NCBI GenBank assembly: GCA_910576935.1
Contig: CAJTKG010000001.1
Location: 62,001 to 126,000, forward strand
Direction: 5' to 3'
Source of the DNA: an uncultured Muribaculaceae bacterium
Lineage (GTDB): Bacteria > Bacteroidota > Bacteroidia > Bacteroidales > Muribaculaceae
Length of the DNA: 64,000 nucleotides
Below the pieces are notes generated by a model. That model worked only from the letters and a program-made list of their open reading frames with translations, searched no databases and was not told the origin of the DNA. Positions 53,939-61,403 of the stretch are shown piece after piece. A program made the position numbers and the translations under genes. Within the stretch, counting starts at the first letter, position 1; each line of letters starts with the position of its first letter.

Positions 53939-54017
53939 GATCTGTGTTTTATAATGTTTGGAATTAAATTCTTGCGCAGTTGCCGATTTTTCGGGTGATT
54001 CTCGCCTTATAAAGCGA

Positions 54018-56258
54018 TTAATCAATTTCCCAAACCATTTCATTTTTTTTCGAATCGTATTTCATGATGACCGTATCGCCCGGTTCGATATCGCCTGCAA
54101 TGATCATTTTCGATAACGGACGTCTGATCTCTTTACGGATTATGCCCAATACGGGCCGCGCACCGTAATGCGTATTAAAGCCGACTTTGGTTATATATTG
54201 TTTGGCTGAGTCATCAATCTTCAATGTTATATCTTGACTGTTGAGAGACTTTATAAGATTCTTTATATGTATGTCAAAAATCTTATAAATCATTTCTTCT
54301 GTGATCGGAGAGAATGGTAGAATCTCTGTCAGGCGGGCAAGGAACTCGGGTCTGAATTGGCCCTGCATTACTTCAAGCATTTCATCATGCGTAGGTATAT
54401 GTTTGGCTTCAAACGATTTGAAGATATATTCGCTACCTATGTTTGATGTAAATATTATCAATGCATTTGAAAAATCGCCGACACGGCCCAGTCTGTCGTG
54501 CAACTTGCCTTCATCAAGAATCTGGAGGAATAAATCGAATACCGACCTATGAGCTTTTTCAATTTCATCAAACAACACAACAGAGTAGGGATGCTGTCGT
54601 ATTTGATTGACCAAAAGACCGCCCTCTTCATAACCGACATATCCCGGAGGCGCACCATAAAGCAGTGCTACCGAATGTTCTTCTTTATATTCAGACATAT
54701 CGAAACGCAGAATCGAAGTCTCGTCATTGAAAAGAAATTCGGCCAATGATTTTGCCAGTTCTGTTTTGCCGGTTCCTGTCGGACCGAGAAAGAAAAACGA
54801 CCCGATTGGCTGGCCTTTCTTGTTCAAGCCTGACCGTGATTCATATATAGCGTCCAAAATGCTTTTAACAGCGTGGTTTTGACCGACAACTCTTCGATGA
54901 AGTATTTCCTCTGCATTCGAGAGCTTTTCTCTCTCTTCAGATTGTATATTTCCTATGGGTAGTCCTGTCATTGCAGCGACGACATCCTTGACATACTCCT
55001 TATCTAAAACCGATTTGGCAGACTCCACCTTTTGCTCGGCGTTAACCTTTATTGATGCCAGAGCTCTGTCAAGTAAATCTATTGCGGAAGATGGCAGACA
55101 TTTCTCCGGCATATATCTTTTTGCGTATCGTACAATATCGCTCGTTAAATTCTCTGAAAGAGATATCTTATGAAACTCGCTGTATATCGGCACCTTGCTG
55201 TCGAGAATTTCAACAGCAACGTCTTCGGTCGGCTCTTCGACGGTTATTTTCTCACAATATGACGTCAGCTCTTTATCCTTTTCGATGTCTTTTGTAAAAC
55301 CGTCTATTGATGACGTCAACACTACCTGAACTCGGTCCTTTGCCAACAGACGTTTGAGCAATGGTAATAAGCCATTGAGAATAGATTGCTTATCCATGAC
55401 CCGATAGAAGTTTTCTATGATCAGAAGAGGCTGTTGATGTTTCTGTATTTCATCACAGACTTTTTTGAATCTGTCTTCAATCTCTCCCTTATATGATACA
55501 CCTTGCGACAAAGCGATTATATCAAGTTCAACCGGATATAAATTTTTTAAAGACACGGGCAGATCACCGCCTTTTATCCTTTTGACGAGAGCATTGATCA
55601 GACTGGTCTTGCCGACACCGGTCTCTCCGATGATGATTAGATTCGCTTTGTCTTTTCTTGACAGAGTTTCAATCATATTCCGCACCTTGTCATCAAGTCC
55701 GATTATATCGCAGGTAACATCTTCAGAAAGCAATGAGATGTAATATCCGGTCGAATTGCCTGTAACATTGTATGATCCATGTTTCTCATCCGTTGTTAAG
55801 GTTGCAGGCACTCCATCCTGACTTCCCGCTAAATAACTCAAAATGCAATTATAAGACAGTGGGAATGTCTTTAGCTGATCTGCCGAGAAGCCCACTCCCG
55901 GTGAAACAACCGCTGCAAGCAGAGTTTTCACATCAATTACTTCATTTCCCAACTTTTTACTTATCCGCAACGCTTCTCTGACAACACTTTTTGACGCTTC
56001 AGATAAAGACATCTCACGCATAGGATAGGGAGACTTCGCTGCCTGGCCCATTCTCACATCGGCCCAATCAAGCAGATAATAATAATCCGAATCCAACGTA
56101 TTTTCTATAAAATCGACAAGATTCATGTTTTTGTGCAGAAGAGCACGCAGGATATGAGCCGGTTCAACCCTGGGTGACCCGTTATCAACCGCATATGACT
56201 TGACTATATGCAAAAAATCATTTGGAAGCAATGAAAGTTGTTCGATATATTTATCCAT
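54018..56258 (-). CDS. tssH: T6SS sheath-recycling ATPase ClpV (TssH)
   Basis: A 746-residue AAA+ unfoldase. An N-terminal ClpN-like helical domain (about 1-140) is followed by D1 with Walker A GETGVGKT and D2 with GPTGTGKT and a Walker B VVLFDEIEKAH. D1 Walker B reads LLIIENF, with Asn where Glu is usual, so D1 hydrolysis may be weak. It disassembles the contracted TssB/C sheath. It lies 79 bp upstream of tssB and directly after the antiterminator gene. Confidence 0.93.
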   Translation of the reverse strand: MDKYIEQLSLLPNDFLHIVKSYAVDNGSPRVEPAHILRALLHKNMNLVDFIENTLDSDYYYLLDWADVRMGQAAKSPYPMREMSLSEASKSVVREALRISKKLGNEVIDVKTLLAAVVSPGVGFSADQLKTFPLSYNCILSYLAGSQDGVPATLTTDEKHGSYNVTGNSTGYYISLLSEDVTCDIIGLDDKVRNMIETLSRKDKANLIIIGETGVGKTSLINALVKRIKGGDLPVSLKNLYPVELDIIALSQGVSYKGEIEDRFKKVCDEIQKHQQPLLIIENFYRVMDKQSILNGLLPLLKRLLAKDRVQVVLTSSIDGFTKDIEKDKELTSYCEKITVEEPTEDVAVEILDSKVPIYSEFHKISLSENLTSDIVRYAKRYMPEKCLPSSAIDLLDRALASIKVNAEQKVESAKSVLDKEYVKDVVAAMTGLPIGNIQSEEREKLSNAEEILHRRVVGQNHAVKSILDAIYESRSGLNKKGQPIGSFFFLGPTGTGKTELAKSLAEFLFNDETSILRFDMSEYKEEHSVALLYGAPPGYVGYEEGGLLVNQIRQHPYSVVLFDEIEKAHRSVFDLFLQILDEGKLHDRLGRVGDFSNALIIFTSNIGSEYIFKSFEAKHIPTHDEMLEVMQGQFRPEFLARLTEILPFSPITEEMIYKIFDIHIKNLIKSLNSQDITLKIDDSAKQYITKVGFNTHYGARPVLGIIRKEIRRPLSKMIIAGDIEPGDTVIMKYDSKKNEMVWEID

Positions 56259-56284
56259 GGTATGATAGGAGCATTTTTTTAATT

Positions 56285-56884
56285 TTAATTAATAGGCTCA
56301 ACATTTATAGTTTCGATAGCCAGGCTTGCGTAGCCTAAAAAATCAAGGCAGACCGTTAATTCGCTGTGTTTGTCATCGATCTTTTGGACTTCACCTACTA
56401 ATCCGAGTAATTTTCCTCTGATAACTCTGACAATGTCACCTCGCTTGTACGGTATAGCAGAGAAAGAGACCGGCGTGTCTGAGTTTCCCAACATAAATTG
56501 AAGCCTGTCGATTTGTTCGTCAGGTATCGAAGCTATCGGTTTATGACCTGCTTGTGTGACAATACCGGCTTTATTGGTCATAAAGCGGGAGATATAAGGA
56601 AGGTTGACAATCTCCTTTCTGTTATTCTCAGTGCATCGTACAAAAACAACCGAGGGAATAACAACTCTACTGACAACTGTCTTACGGCCATTTTTCCAGA
56701 TACGCATTTCATTTTGCACGGGGACATAGCAGTGATACCCCAGTCTTGTTAATTTCTCACCTGAAGATTTTTCAGTATTTTGCTTCACCAGAGCCACAAA
56801 CCAGCGATTTTGCTTCATGCCTACGGCGCCGCCAGCGCCGGATGGCCCTGTCGTAACGCCATTTGATTCATTATTGGCATTCAT
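56285..56884 (-). CDS. UpxY-type NusG paralog (transcription antiterminator)
   Basis: A 199-residue protein with a NusG N-terminal domain (RWFVALVKQNTEKSSGEKL, then YVPVQNEMRIW) and a C-terminal KOW domain (KRGDIVRVIRGKLLGLVGE). This is the Bacteroidetes UpxY/LoaP type that antiterminates specific long operons. An alternative start at 56818 would drop a 22-residue Gly/Asn-rich leader. First gene of the T6SS operon, immediately downstream of the invertible promoter, the same arrangement as in Bacteroides capsule operons. It probably lets polymerase pass hairpins in the operon. Confidence 0.88.
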   Translation of the reverse strand: MNANNESNGVTTGPSGAGGAVGMKQNRWFVALVKQNTEKSSGEKLTRLGYHCYVPVQNEMRIWKNGRKTVVSRVVIPSVVFVRCTENNRKEIVNLPYISRFMTNKAGIVTQAGHKPIASIPDEQIDRLQFMLGNSDTPVSFSAIPYKRGDIVRVIRGKLLGLVGEVQKIDDKHSELTVCLDFLGYASLAIETINVEPIN

Positions 56885-56910
56885 AAAACTGAATACTTCA
56901 TTTGCACACT

Positions 56911-56929
56911 ATCTCTTGGTGAGAGATAT
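56911..56929 (+). repeat. Left inverted repeat of the invertible promoter segment
   Basis: ATCTCTTGGTGAGAGATAT is the exact reverse complement of the right repeat at 57093-57111. The repeat itself is a dyad: arms ATCTCT and AGAGAT around the asymmetric spacer TGGTG, the layout of a tyrosine recombinase crossover site. It would be part of the operon's leader in the ON state. Confidence 0.85.
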
Positions 56930-57051
56930 GGATTATTTCTAACTTATTAGATAACAGGCTAAAAAAACAACCAAAATGGCATATTTTCAAAACAAATTTT
57001 AAATGATACTCTATAATTTGGAATGATTTTGAAAAAAGCCAAATGAAAGTC

Positions 57052-57081
57052 TCTGTATTTCAGAATTTATTTATATCTTTG
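57052..57081 (+). promoter_or_regulatory. Promoter inside the invertible segment
   Basis: TATCTTTG at 57074-57081 matches TAnnTTTG exactly; TCTG at 57052-57055, 18 bp upstream, is a 3-of-4 match to the upstream TTTG element. It reads to the right, away from the minus-strand operon. No CAAAnnTA (the same element on the minus strand) occurs in the segment. Confidence 0.7.
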
Positions 57082-57092
57082 CGATGATATGA

Positions 57093-57111
57093 ATATCTCT
57101 CACCAAGAGAT
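57093..57111 (+). repeat. Right inverted repeat of the invertible promoter segment
   Basis: ATATCTCTCACCAAGAGAT, exact inverse of the left repeat. The arms ATATCTCT and AGAGATAT flank the spacer CACCA, opposite in orientation to the TGGTG of the left site. Both sites are followed on the plus strand by ATGGATTA, so only the 5-bp spacer gives direction. Confidence 0.85.
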
Positions 57112-57135
57112 ATGGATTAATGCTATAACCTAAAG

Positions 57136-57161
57136 GCCTCAGACGTAGCTGATTTTGAGGC
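57136..57161. terminator. Small hairpin between the invertible segment and the recombinase gene
   Basis: GCCTCA and TGAGGC form a 6-bp stem with a 14-nt loop. On the minus strand it is followed by CTTTAGG, so it could weakly terminate the recombinase transcript; on the plus strand it faces transcripts from the OFF-state promoter. Short stem, modest evidence. Confidence 0.35.
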
Positions 57162-57193
57162 GATATATTTTTATAATCACGCTTTGGTTCGCG

Positions 57194-58399
57194 CTATTTG
57201 AGTGATTTAATTATTAGATTGTTCGCTTTATCTATAACTGAGGTGTCAAGGCCGGCAAGATATATTTGAGTTGTAGCCTCGCTGTCGTGTCCCATCCCTT
57301 CACTGATCACAGACACCGGTATACCTTTAGCTTTGGCGGCCGAGGCCCAGCTATGGCGGGCTACGTACAGTGTCAGAGGAATTGTTACGCCTACCATCTT
57401 GGCTATTTTTTTAATATTGTGATTTATGTTATAACCTACATTACGGTATGTGCATCTCTCGTTAGAACCTGTATTGCGTATTATAGGTAGCAGATAACAA
57501 CTTTCATTCTCAGGATATTTATTAAGTATTATCTGCATTTCTTTTGTCCACTTAATGGTAAGTTGTTGACCGGTTTTGCGGCGTCGATAAATGATATAAC
57601 CATTTTTGAGATCTGATTTTTTTAGAAAAGCCATATCTATAAAACTCATTCCCCGCAGATAGAAACTCATCAGAAACATGTCGCGTGCAAAATCAAGAGT
57701 TGAGCTCTCCGACAGGTCTAATAATTTGATTTTTTTGATGATGTTCAGTGGTAAAGCCCGTTTGACGGTCTTGTCTACACCGGTATATACCCGCCTGAAC
57801 GGATTTTGATTCTCGATAATACCATCTTCTACAGCCCGGTTGTAAACGGCCCGAAGAATACGAATATAAAAAGATATGGTATTTAGGGCAACACCTCTTT
57901 TTTTATGCCAGGCCTCATAATCTTCCATTATTTCCGAAGTTATACAATCAAGCATGATATCTTCATTCTGTCGAAATTTTTTGAAACTGTTGAGCGCGGA
58001 TTTGTATGTTTCATATGTCCCGACTTTACCATTTTTCTTTAGCTTGGCTATAATACTTTCCATAAAATTGAATATTGTATATTCGTGAGAGTAGCGGTTG
58101 AACTCATCTATAATATCATCGACAGTGTAACTGACGTTATTGGCTGCCAGTTTACGGTCAACCTTTATCAACCACTTTATGTCTCGGCAGATACGTTCGC
58201 GTATTGAATTGACAATCACACTACGCTCATTATTGTAGGACGTCACAACCATTGCGCGTTTTTTATTCCACTCAGACAGAAAAACCTTGTAATCGGTTAT
58301 AAGTTGCCGCACCTTTCTCTTATGGATAATCTGATAGTAGATACGCCCTTCATTATCAGCCACAGCAGAGGGACGAAACTTTACTTTTATTGAAGCCAT
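57194..58399 (-). CDS. Tyrosine recombinase, probable inverting enzyme of the adjacent promoter segment
   Basis: A 401-residue Bacteroidetes integrase-type tyrosine recombinase. An N-terminal arm-binding domain (1-100) and SAM-like core-binding domain (105-205) precede the catalytic domain. Catalytic residues visible: Arg in FYLRGMSFIDMAFL, Lys in RRRKTGQ, YVARHSW with the second Arg and a His one residue on, GMGHD, and the nucleophile Tyr in TQIYLAG. It lies 83 bp from the right inverted repeat and has its own promoter. Family members adjacent to UpxY-type genes invert local promoters in Bacteroides. An integrase role in island mobility is the alternative. Confidence 0.88.
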   Translation of the reverse strand: MASIKVKFRPSAVADNEGRIYYQIIHKRKVRQLITDYKVFLSEWNKKRAMVVTSYNNERSVIVNSIRERICRDIKWLIKVDRKLAANNVSYTVDDIIDEFNRYSHEYTIFNFMESIIAKLKKNGKVGTYETYKSALNSFKKFRQNEDIMLDCITSEIMEDYEAWHKKRGVALNTISFYIRILRAVYNRAVEDGIIENQNPFRRVYTGVDKTVKRALPLNIIKKIKLLDLSESSTLDFARDMFLMSFYLRGMSFIDMAFLKKSDLKNGYIIYRRRKTGQQLTIKWTKEMQIILNKYPENESCYLLPIIRNTGSNERCTYRNVGYNINHNIKKIAKMVGVTIPLTLYVARHSWASAAKAKGIPVSVISEGMGHDSEATTQIYLAGLDTSVIDKANNLIIKSLK

Positions 58400-58436
58400 T
58401 TTATTAATACTAAGTTAGATTTAAATTACCATTACT

Positions 58437-58467
58437 GAAAGATAAATATATACGGCGTGTATACAAA
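58437..58467 (-). promoter_or_regulatory. Promoter of the tyrosine recombinase gene
   Basis: On the minus strand TTTG (58467-58464), a 19-bp spacer and TATCTTTC (58444-58437, one base off TAnnTTTG) place the transcript start near 58430 and a leader of about 30 nt before the ATG at 58399. Confidence 0.55.
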
Positions 58468-58470
58468 AAC

Positions 58471-58498
58471 AAAGTGCGTCCGTTAAGGGGCGCACTTT
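58471..58498 (-). terminator. Terminator after the flavin reductase-rubredoxin gene
   Basis: AAAGTGCGCCC and GGACGCACTTT form an 11-bp stem (one G-T pair) with a 6-nt loop, followed by GTTTTTGT on the minus strand. It separates this resident gene from the recombinase gene and marks a probable right border of the island. Confidence 0.8.
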
Positions 58499-58525
58499 GC
58501 AATCGGCGTATAGGAGTTGGCTGTT

Positions 58526-59167
58526 CTAAATTTCTTTGAAGTGGGAGCGGTCGGCGCCGCAGACGGGACAGATATAATCGTCGGGCAGGTCGCCGTCAAC
58601 TTCGGCTACATAAAGGCAGATGTCACACTCATAACGGCGTTTGGGCTTGGCAGTCTTTCCGGCCGTCGCGTGCGCTACATATGTCGGAGCATTTTTTGGC
58701 GCTTTGCCTTTGATGACGTTGTGATAGTATGTATAGGTCATCGGGGTGCCTTCGCCTGCAATTGTGTCGACAAGGCGTGCAATAACGAGGACGTGTGTAT
58801 CGCAGTCGACAAACTGTTCGGCCTCGAGTATCAGACGCCCGGCGAAACTGCCTTTTACAAGTGGCGCTCCATCGACGATATCATAGCCGAATCCGACATA
58901 TTTGTCTGTGTCCCGGCTGCTGAAGAATCCGAATTTGCCTATCAGTGCCGGATCGCTGTCTTCCGACAGGATTGACAATGCAAACCGGCGCGTCTTTTTT
59001 ATTGCATCGAGCGTGTAATTGTTTTTATTAAGCGACACTGTCAGCAGGGGATTGGCCGATGTCACCTGAAAACATGTGTTTATGACACATCCCGTCGGAC
59101 GCGCTCCGTCCATCGCTCCGACAATATACATGCCGTAGGTCAGCTTGAATAGAACTGTTAAATCCAT
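58526..59167 (-). CDS. Flavin reductase-like protein fused to rubredoxin (high-molecular-weight rubredoxin)
   Basis: A 213-residue protein: a flavin-reductase-like FMN-binding domain (residues about 1-155, with NTCFQVTSANPLLTVSLNKN) and a C-terminal rubredoxin domain (about 175-213) with two Cys pairs, CDIC and CPVC, that ligate one iron. Such fusions carry electrons in oxygen or NO detoxification in anaerobes. It has its own terminator. Confidence 0.9.
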   Translation of the reverse strand: MDLTVLFKLTYGMYIVGAMDGARPTGCVINTCFQVTSANPLLTVSLNKNNYTLDAIKKTRRFALSILSEDSDPALIGKFGFFSSRDTDKYVGFGYDIVDGAPLVKGSFAGRLILEAEQFVDCDTHVLVIARLVDTIAGEGTPMTYTYYHNVIKGKAPKNAPTYVAHATAGKTAKPKRRYECDICLYVAEVDGDLPDDYICPVCGADRSHFKEI

Positions 59168-59254
59168 AATGTGTAGGTATAAAAAAGATTAGCTTATGTC
59201 AATTACTACGTATAACAGGCAGATAATGTTCATAAACATGTCTTATAGGGAGAT

Positions 59255-60661
59255 TCAGGGACGGTTTGAGAACCAAATTACCGGCCGAAAGGTGTCCGGC
59301 AGGTGGGTTGACAGTACGCGCCAGTTCGGGGGATAGAGGTTGTTTGAGCGGTTGCCGAGGTTTTTGACAAAGCCGAGAGGTCGGCCGCCGTATGTGAGCA
59401 AGACAAAACCCCGCTCTGCGTCGACGATGACAGCTTCGCGCCTGAGATATGCCATGGCTGTCTGATAATCGACCTCGACCTCCGGATATGCGCCGATACG
59501 CAGGGCTGTCGACAGGGCCAGCGGCTGAGCCGGTATCATATCCTTACCCTTGATGGTTGCAACAGTCACGCCTGCCGATATGGCATCAAGAGCCTTGACT
59601 ATGGGTGCAGCCTTTGCGGCTACTGCAACCGGCATGGCTCTGATCGTGTCGGCTGCTATAGTAATTTTATATTCTCCGTCGAGGAGCGTCGCGACTGTTT
59701 TTTCGACGGCATGGTCTTTTGCCTTCTTCCCACCGTCTTTCTTGAGGTTGCCGGTGGACGGCAGGTCTGATTCTGCGCGGCCGTCTTTACGGATGACGGC
59801 TATAAACAGGCCCTCGCCGCGTATGCGGCCCGGGATGAAGCGGTAGCAATGATGCGGGGTGTCGATGCCACGGGCGATACCGTCAAAACTGTCAAGAGGC
59901 GTGGCGACGGTCTCACCGCCGAGTTCGCGGCAGATATAATCGACCATCTCTTCGTTTTCAAGGCGGTTGAAGGTGCATGTGCTATAGATAAGGAAGCCCC
60001 CGGGTTTGAGCGCCGTCCAGATATTGTCGACTATTTCACGTTGACGGGACGCGCATTCGCGCACGAGCGTCGGCGTCCATTGTGCTACAGCCTCGGCGTC
60101 TTTGCGCATCATGCCTTCGCCCGAACACGGCACGTCGGCGGCGATGATGTCGAACGTAGACCGTAACTTTCTGATCCGTGACGTGTCACCTCGGGTGACA
60201 ATCACACCCGGATCGCCCCATTTGGCAATGTTTTCTGCCAGGATGGCGGCACGCTTGAAGTCATATTCGTTGGCGACAACAAGCGATCCGTCGGGCAGGG
60301 CGTCGATGGCGGCTGTAGTCTTGCCTCCGGGTGCGGCACAGGCATCAAGATAAGTGACAGGCCTGCGCCCTTCCGTAAGGGCCGAGACAATGGCCGATAT
60401 GGCCATCGAGGAAGCATCCTGTACATAGTAAAGCCCCTGATGGAATGCCGGGTCAAATGTAAACGGCCTGCGTCCGTCAAGATAGAAACCCGACCGACAC
60501 CACGCGACACAGTCGGCTTTGTCGGGTACTGCGACGCCTTTGCGCCGGTTGACACGCACCGACACCTCGGGCGCGGTCGATGCCAATGCATCGCACAGCC
60601 CCGAGAGGCAATCGGCACCATATGATTCTATCTGTTCGATAAATTGCTGCGGAAGGTTCAT
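59255..60661 (-). CDS. NOL1/NOP2/Sun-family rRNA (cytosine-5) methyltransferase, RsmF/RsmB type
   Basis: A 468-residue protein from ATG 60661; the longer frame beyond is out of the family. The AdoMet motif DACAAPGGKTT (about residue 112) and the catalytic motifs ADVPCSGEGMMRKD and YSTCTFNRLENE give the two Cys typical of the family. A C-terminal RNA-binding-like region (about 310-468) follows, with GYGGRPLG-like residues near the end. It methylates cytosine in 16S rRNA. Its start overlaps the next gene by 4 bp. Confidence 0.9.
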   Translation of the reverse strand: MNLPQQFIEQIESYGADCLSGLCDALASTAPEVSVRVNRRKGVAVPDKADCVAWCRSGFYLDGRRPFTFDPAFHQGLYYVQDASSMAISAIVSALTEGRRPVTYLDACAAPGGKTTAAIDALPDGSLVVANEYDFKRAAILAENIAKWGDPGVIVTRGDTSRIRKLRSTFDIIAADVPCSGEGMMRKDAEAVAQWTPTLVRECASRQREIVDNIWTALKPGGFLIYSTCTFNRLENEEMVDYICRELGGETVATPLDSFDGIARGIDTPHHCYRFIPGRIRGEGLFIAVIRKDGRAESDLPSTGNLKKDGGKKAKDHAVEKTVATLLDGEYKITIAADTIRAMPVAVAAKAAPIVKALDAISAGVTVATIKGKDMIPAQPLALSTALRIGAYPEVEVDYQTAMAYLRREAVIVDAERGFVLLTYGGRPLGFVKNLGNRSNNLYPPNWRVLSTHLPDTFRPVIWFSNRP

Positions 60662-61398
60662 TTCTGTCTCGGATATAGCAGTTTTATGACTTCGTTGCGA
60701 AGATAGGGCAGCCCGACACGGAACGGCACCGGCAGATCGGGGTGAAAGACCCCGAGATAGGCCTCGGCGACGTCTATGCCGTAATGTTCGGCGAGGATGA
60801 AGCGGTAGATGCTGATCTGAAGGGCATAGTGGACATAGACGGTGTCGGGCAGATTTTCGAGCGGAGCAAGACCCGTGCGGTTGTAGCTGTTCATGTATAT
60901 GTTGCCTGAGGCGTCGACAACCTTGTTTGATCGCTTCCAGTCGTAGATGGTGAATTTCGAGCCGTCGTACTCGAGAAAATCGAGAGTGCCGGCCACGCCA
61001 TACCGACGGCTGAATATGCGCCATTCGGTACGGTAAGGCGTCAGATGATAATGGCGCGCGAAAGTGGCGAAGCGGGCGAATGTAGGGTCACCGGCTACTT
61101 CGGTCTCGAGAGATTCGCCGAGATAGTGCCGTTCGATGCGTTCGTGCATCAGCGTCCCGAGTTCGCGGGCCTCGCGACCGCGCCGTTCCCACAGATCGAG
61201 CAGGCGTTGCTTTTCTTCCTCCCGCCCGAACGATTTTCTGGTTGCCCAATATTCGGCGTCAAACTTACAGAAACTGTTATCGACCAAAGTCGTCACCGAC
61301 TCAAGCTCTTCCTCGCCGTCGAGAATATATTTGTGTGTCTCGGGATAGAAAGCGAGGCGGCAGTCTCGTTCGTGACAATTGAGATCGTTACAGGTCAT
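60658..61398 (-). CDS. PD-(D/E)XK-superfamily nuclease-like protein
   Basis: A 246-residue protein from ATG 61398. It holds a RecB/Cas4-like core: an N-terminal HERI-type helix (GTLMHERIERHYLG), a strand with GVAGTLDFLEYDG (Asp) and TIYDWKRSNK (Asp-x-Lys), and a C-terminal QISIYRFIL helix. These are the acidic and Lys residues of the nuclease site. The larger open frame to 61848 is an artefact, since it would overlap the U32 gene. Overlaps the methyltransferase gene by 4 bp. Role unknown, probably DNA processing. Confidence 0.75.
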   Translation of the reverse strand: MTCNDLNCHERDCRLAFYPETHKYILDGEEELESVTTLVDNSFCKFDAEYWATRKSFGREEEKQRLLDLWERRGREARELGTLMHERIERHYLGESLETEVAGDPTFARFATFARHYHLTPYRTEWRIFSRRYGVAGTLDFLEYDGSKFTIYDWKRSNKVVDASGNIYMNSYNRTGLAPLENLPDTVYVHYALQISIYRFILAEHYGIDVAEAYLGVFHPDLPVPFRVGLPYLRNEVIKLLYPRQK

Positions 61399-61403
61399 GG
61401 ATG

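Larger units (their letters stand above)
19103..56935 (-). other. Single long T6SS / ubiquitin-like / phospho-signalling operon
   Basis: All genes from the UpxY-type gene (start 56884) to the PP2C gene (end 19168) lie on the minus strand, with gaps of mostly 0-50 bp, many overlaps, and a largest gap of about 90 bp. I found no internal TAnnTTTG promoter in the larger gaps. The unit is bounded by an invertible promoter on the right and the strong terminator at 19103-19140 on the left. Base composition is visibly more AT-rich than the flanking mutS or rRNA-methyltransferase regions. That the whole stretch is one transcript is inference. Confidence 0.7.
56911..57111. other. Invertible DNA segment (promoter switch), shown in the OFF orientation
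   Basis: A 201-bp stretch bounded by 19-bp perfect inverted repeats with a 163-bp AT-rich core. It is the main content of the 309-bp gene-free gap between the UpxY gene and the tyrosine recombinase gene. The only TAnnTTTG promoter inside points away from the T6SS operon. Inversion would place that promoter about 57 bp upstream of the UpxY start, reading into the operon. The recombinase gene 80 bp away is the likely inverting enzyme. Inversion itself is inferred. Confidence 0.8.

Noticed and set aside
53939..54043. N-terminal extension of TssB
   Set aside because: It overlaps the end of clpV and does not look like TssB; ATG 53938 gives a normal-length protein.
57194..58525. Attachment sites for an integrative element
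   Set aside because: I saw no direct repeat pair at the two island edges and no tRNA, only the local inverted repeats.
60662..61024. N-terminal extension of the rRNA methyltransferase
   Set aside because: The extra residues are a Arg/His-rich shadow overlapping the nuclease gene, while the family sequence starts at ATG 60661.
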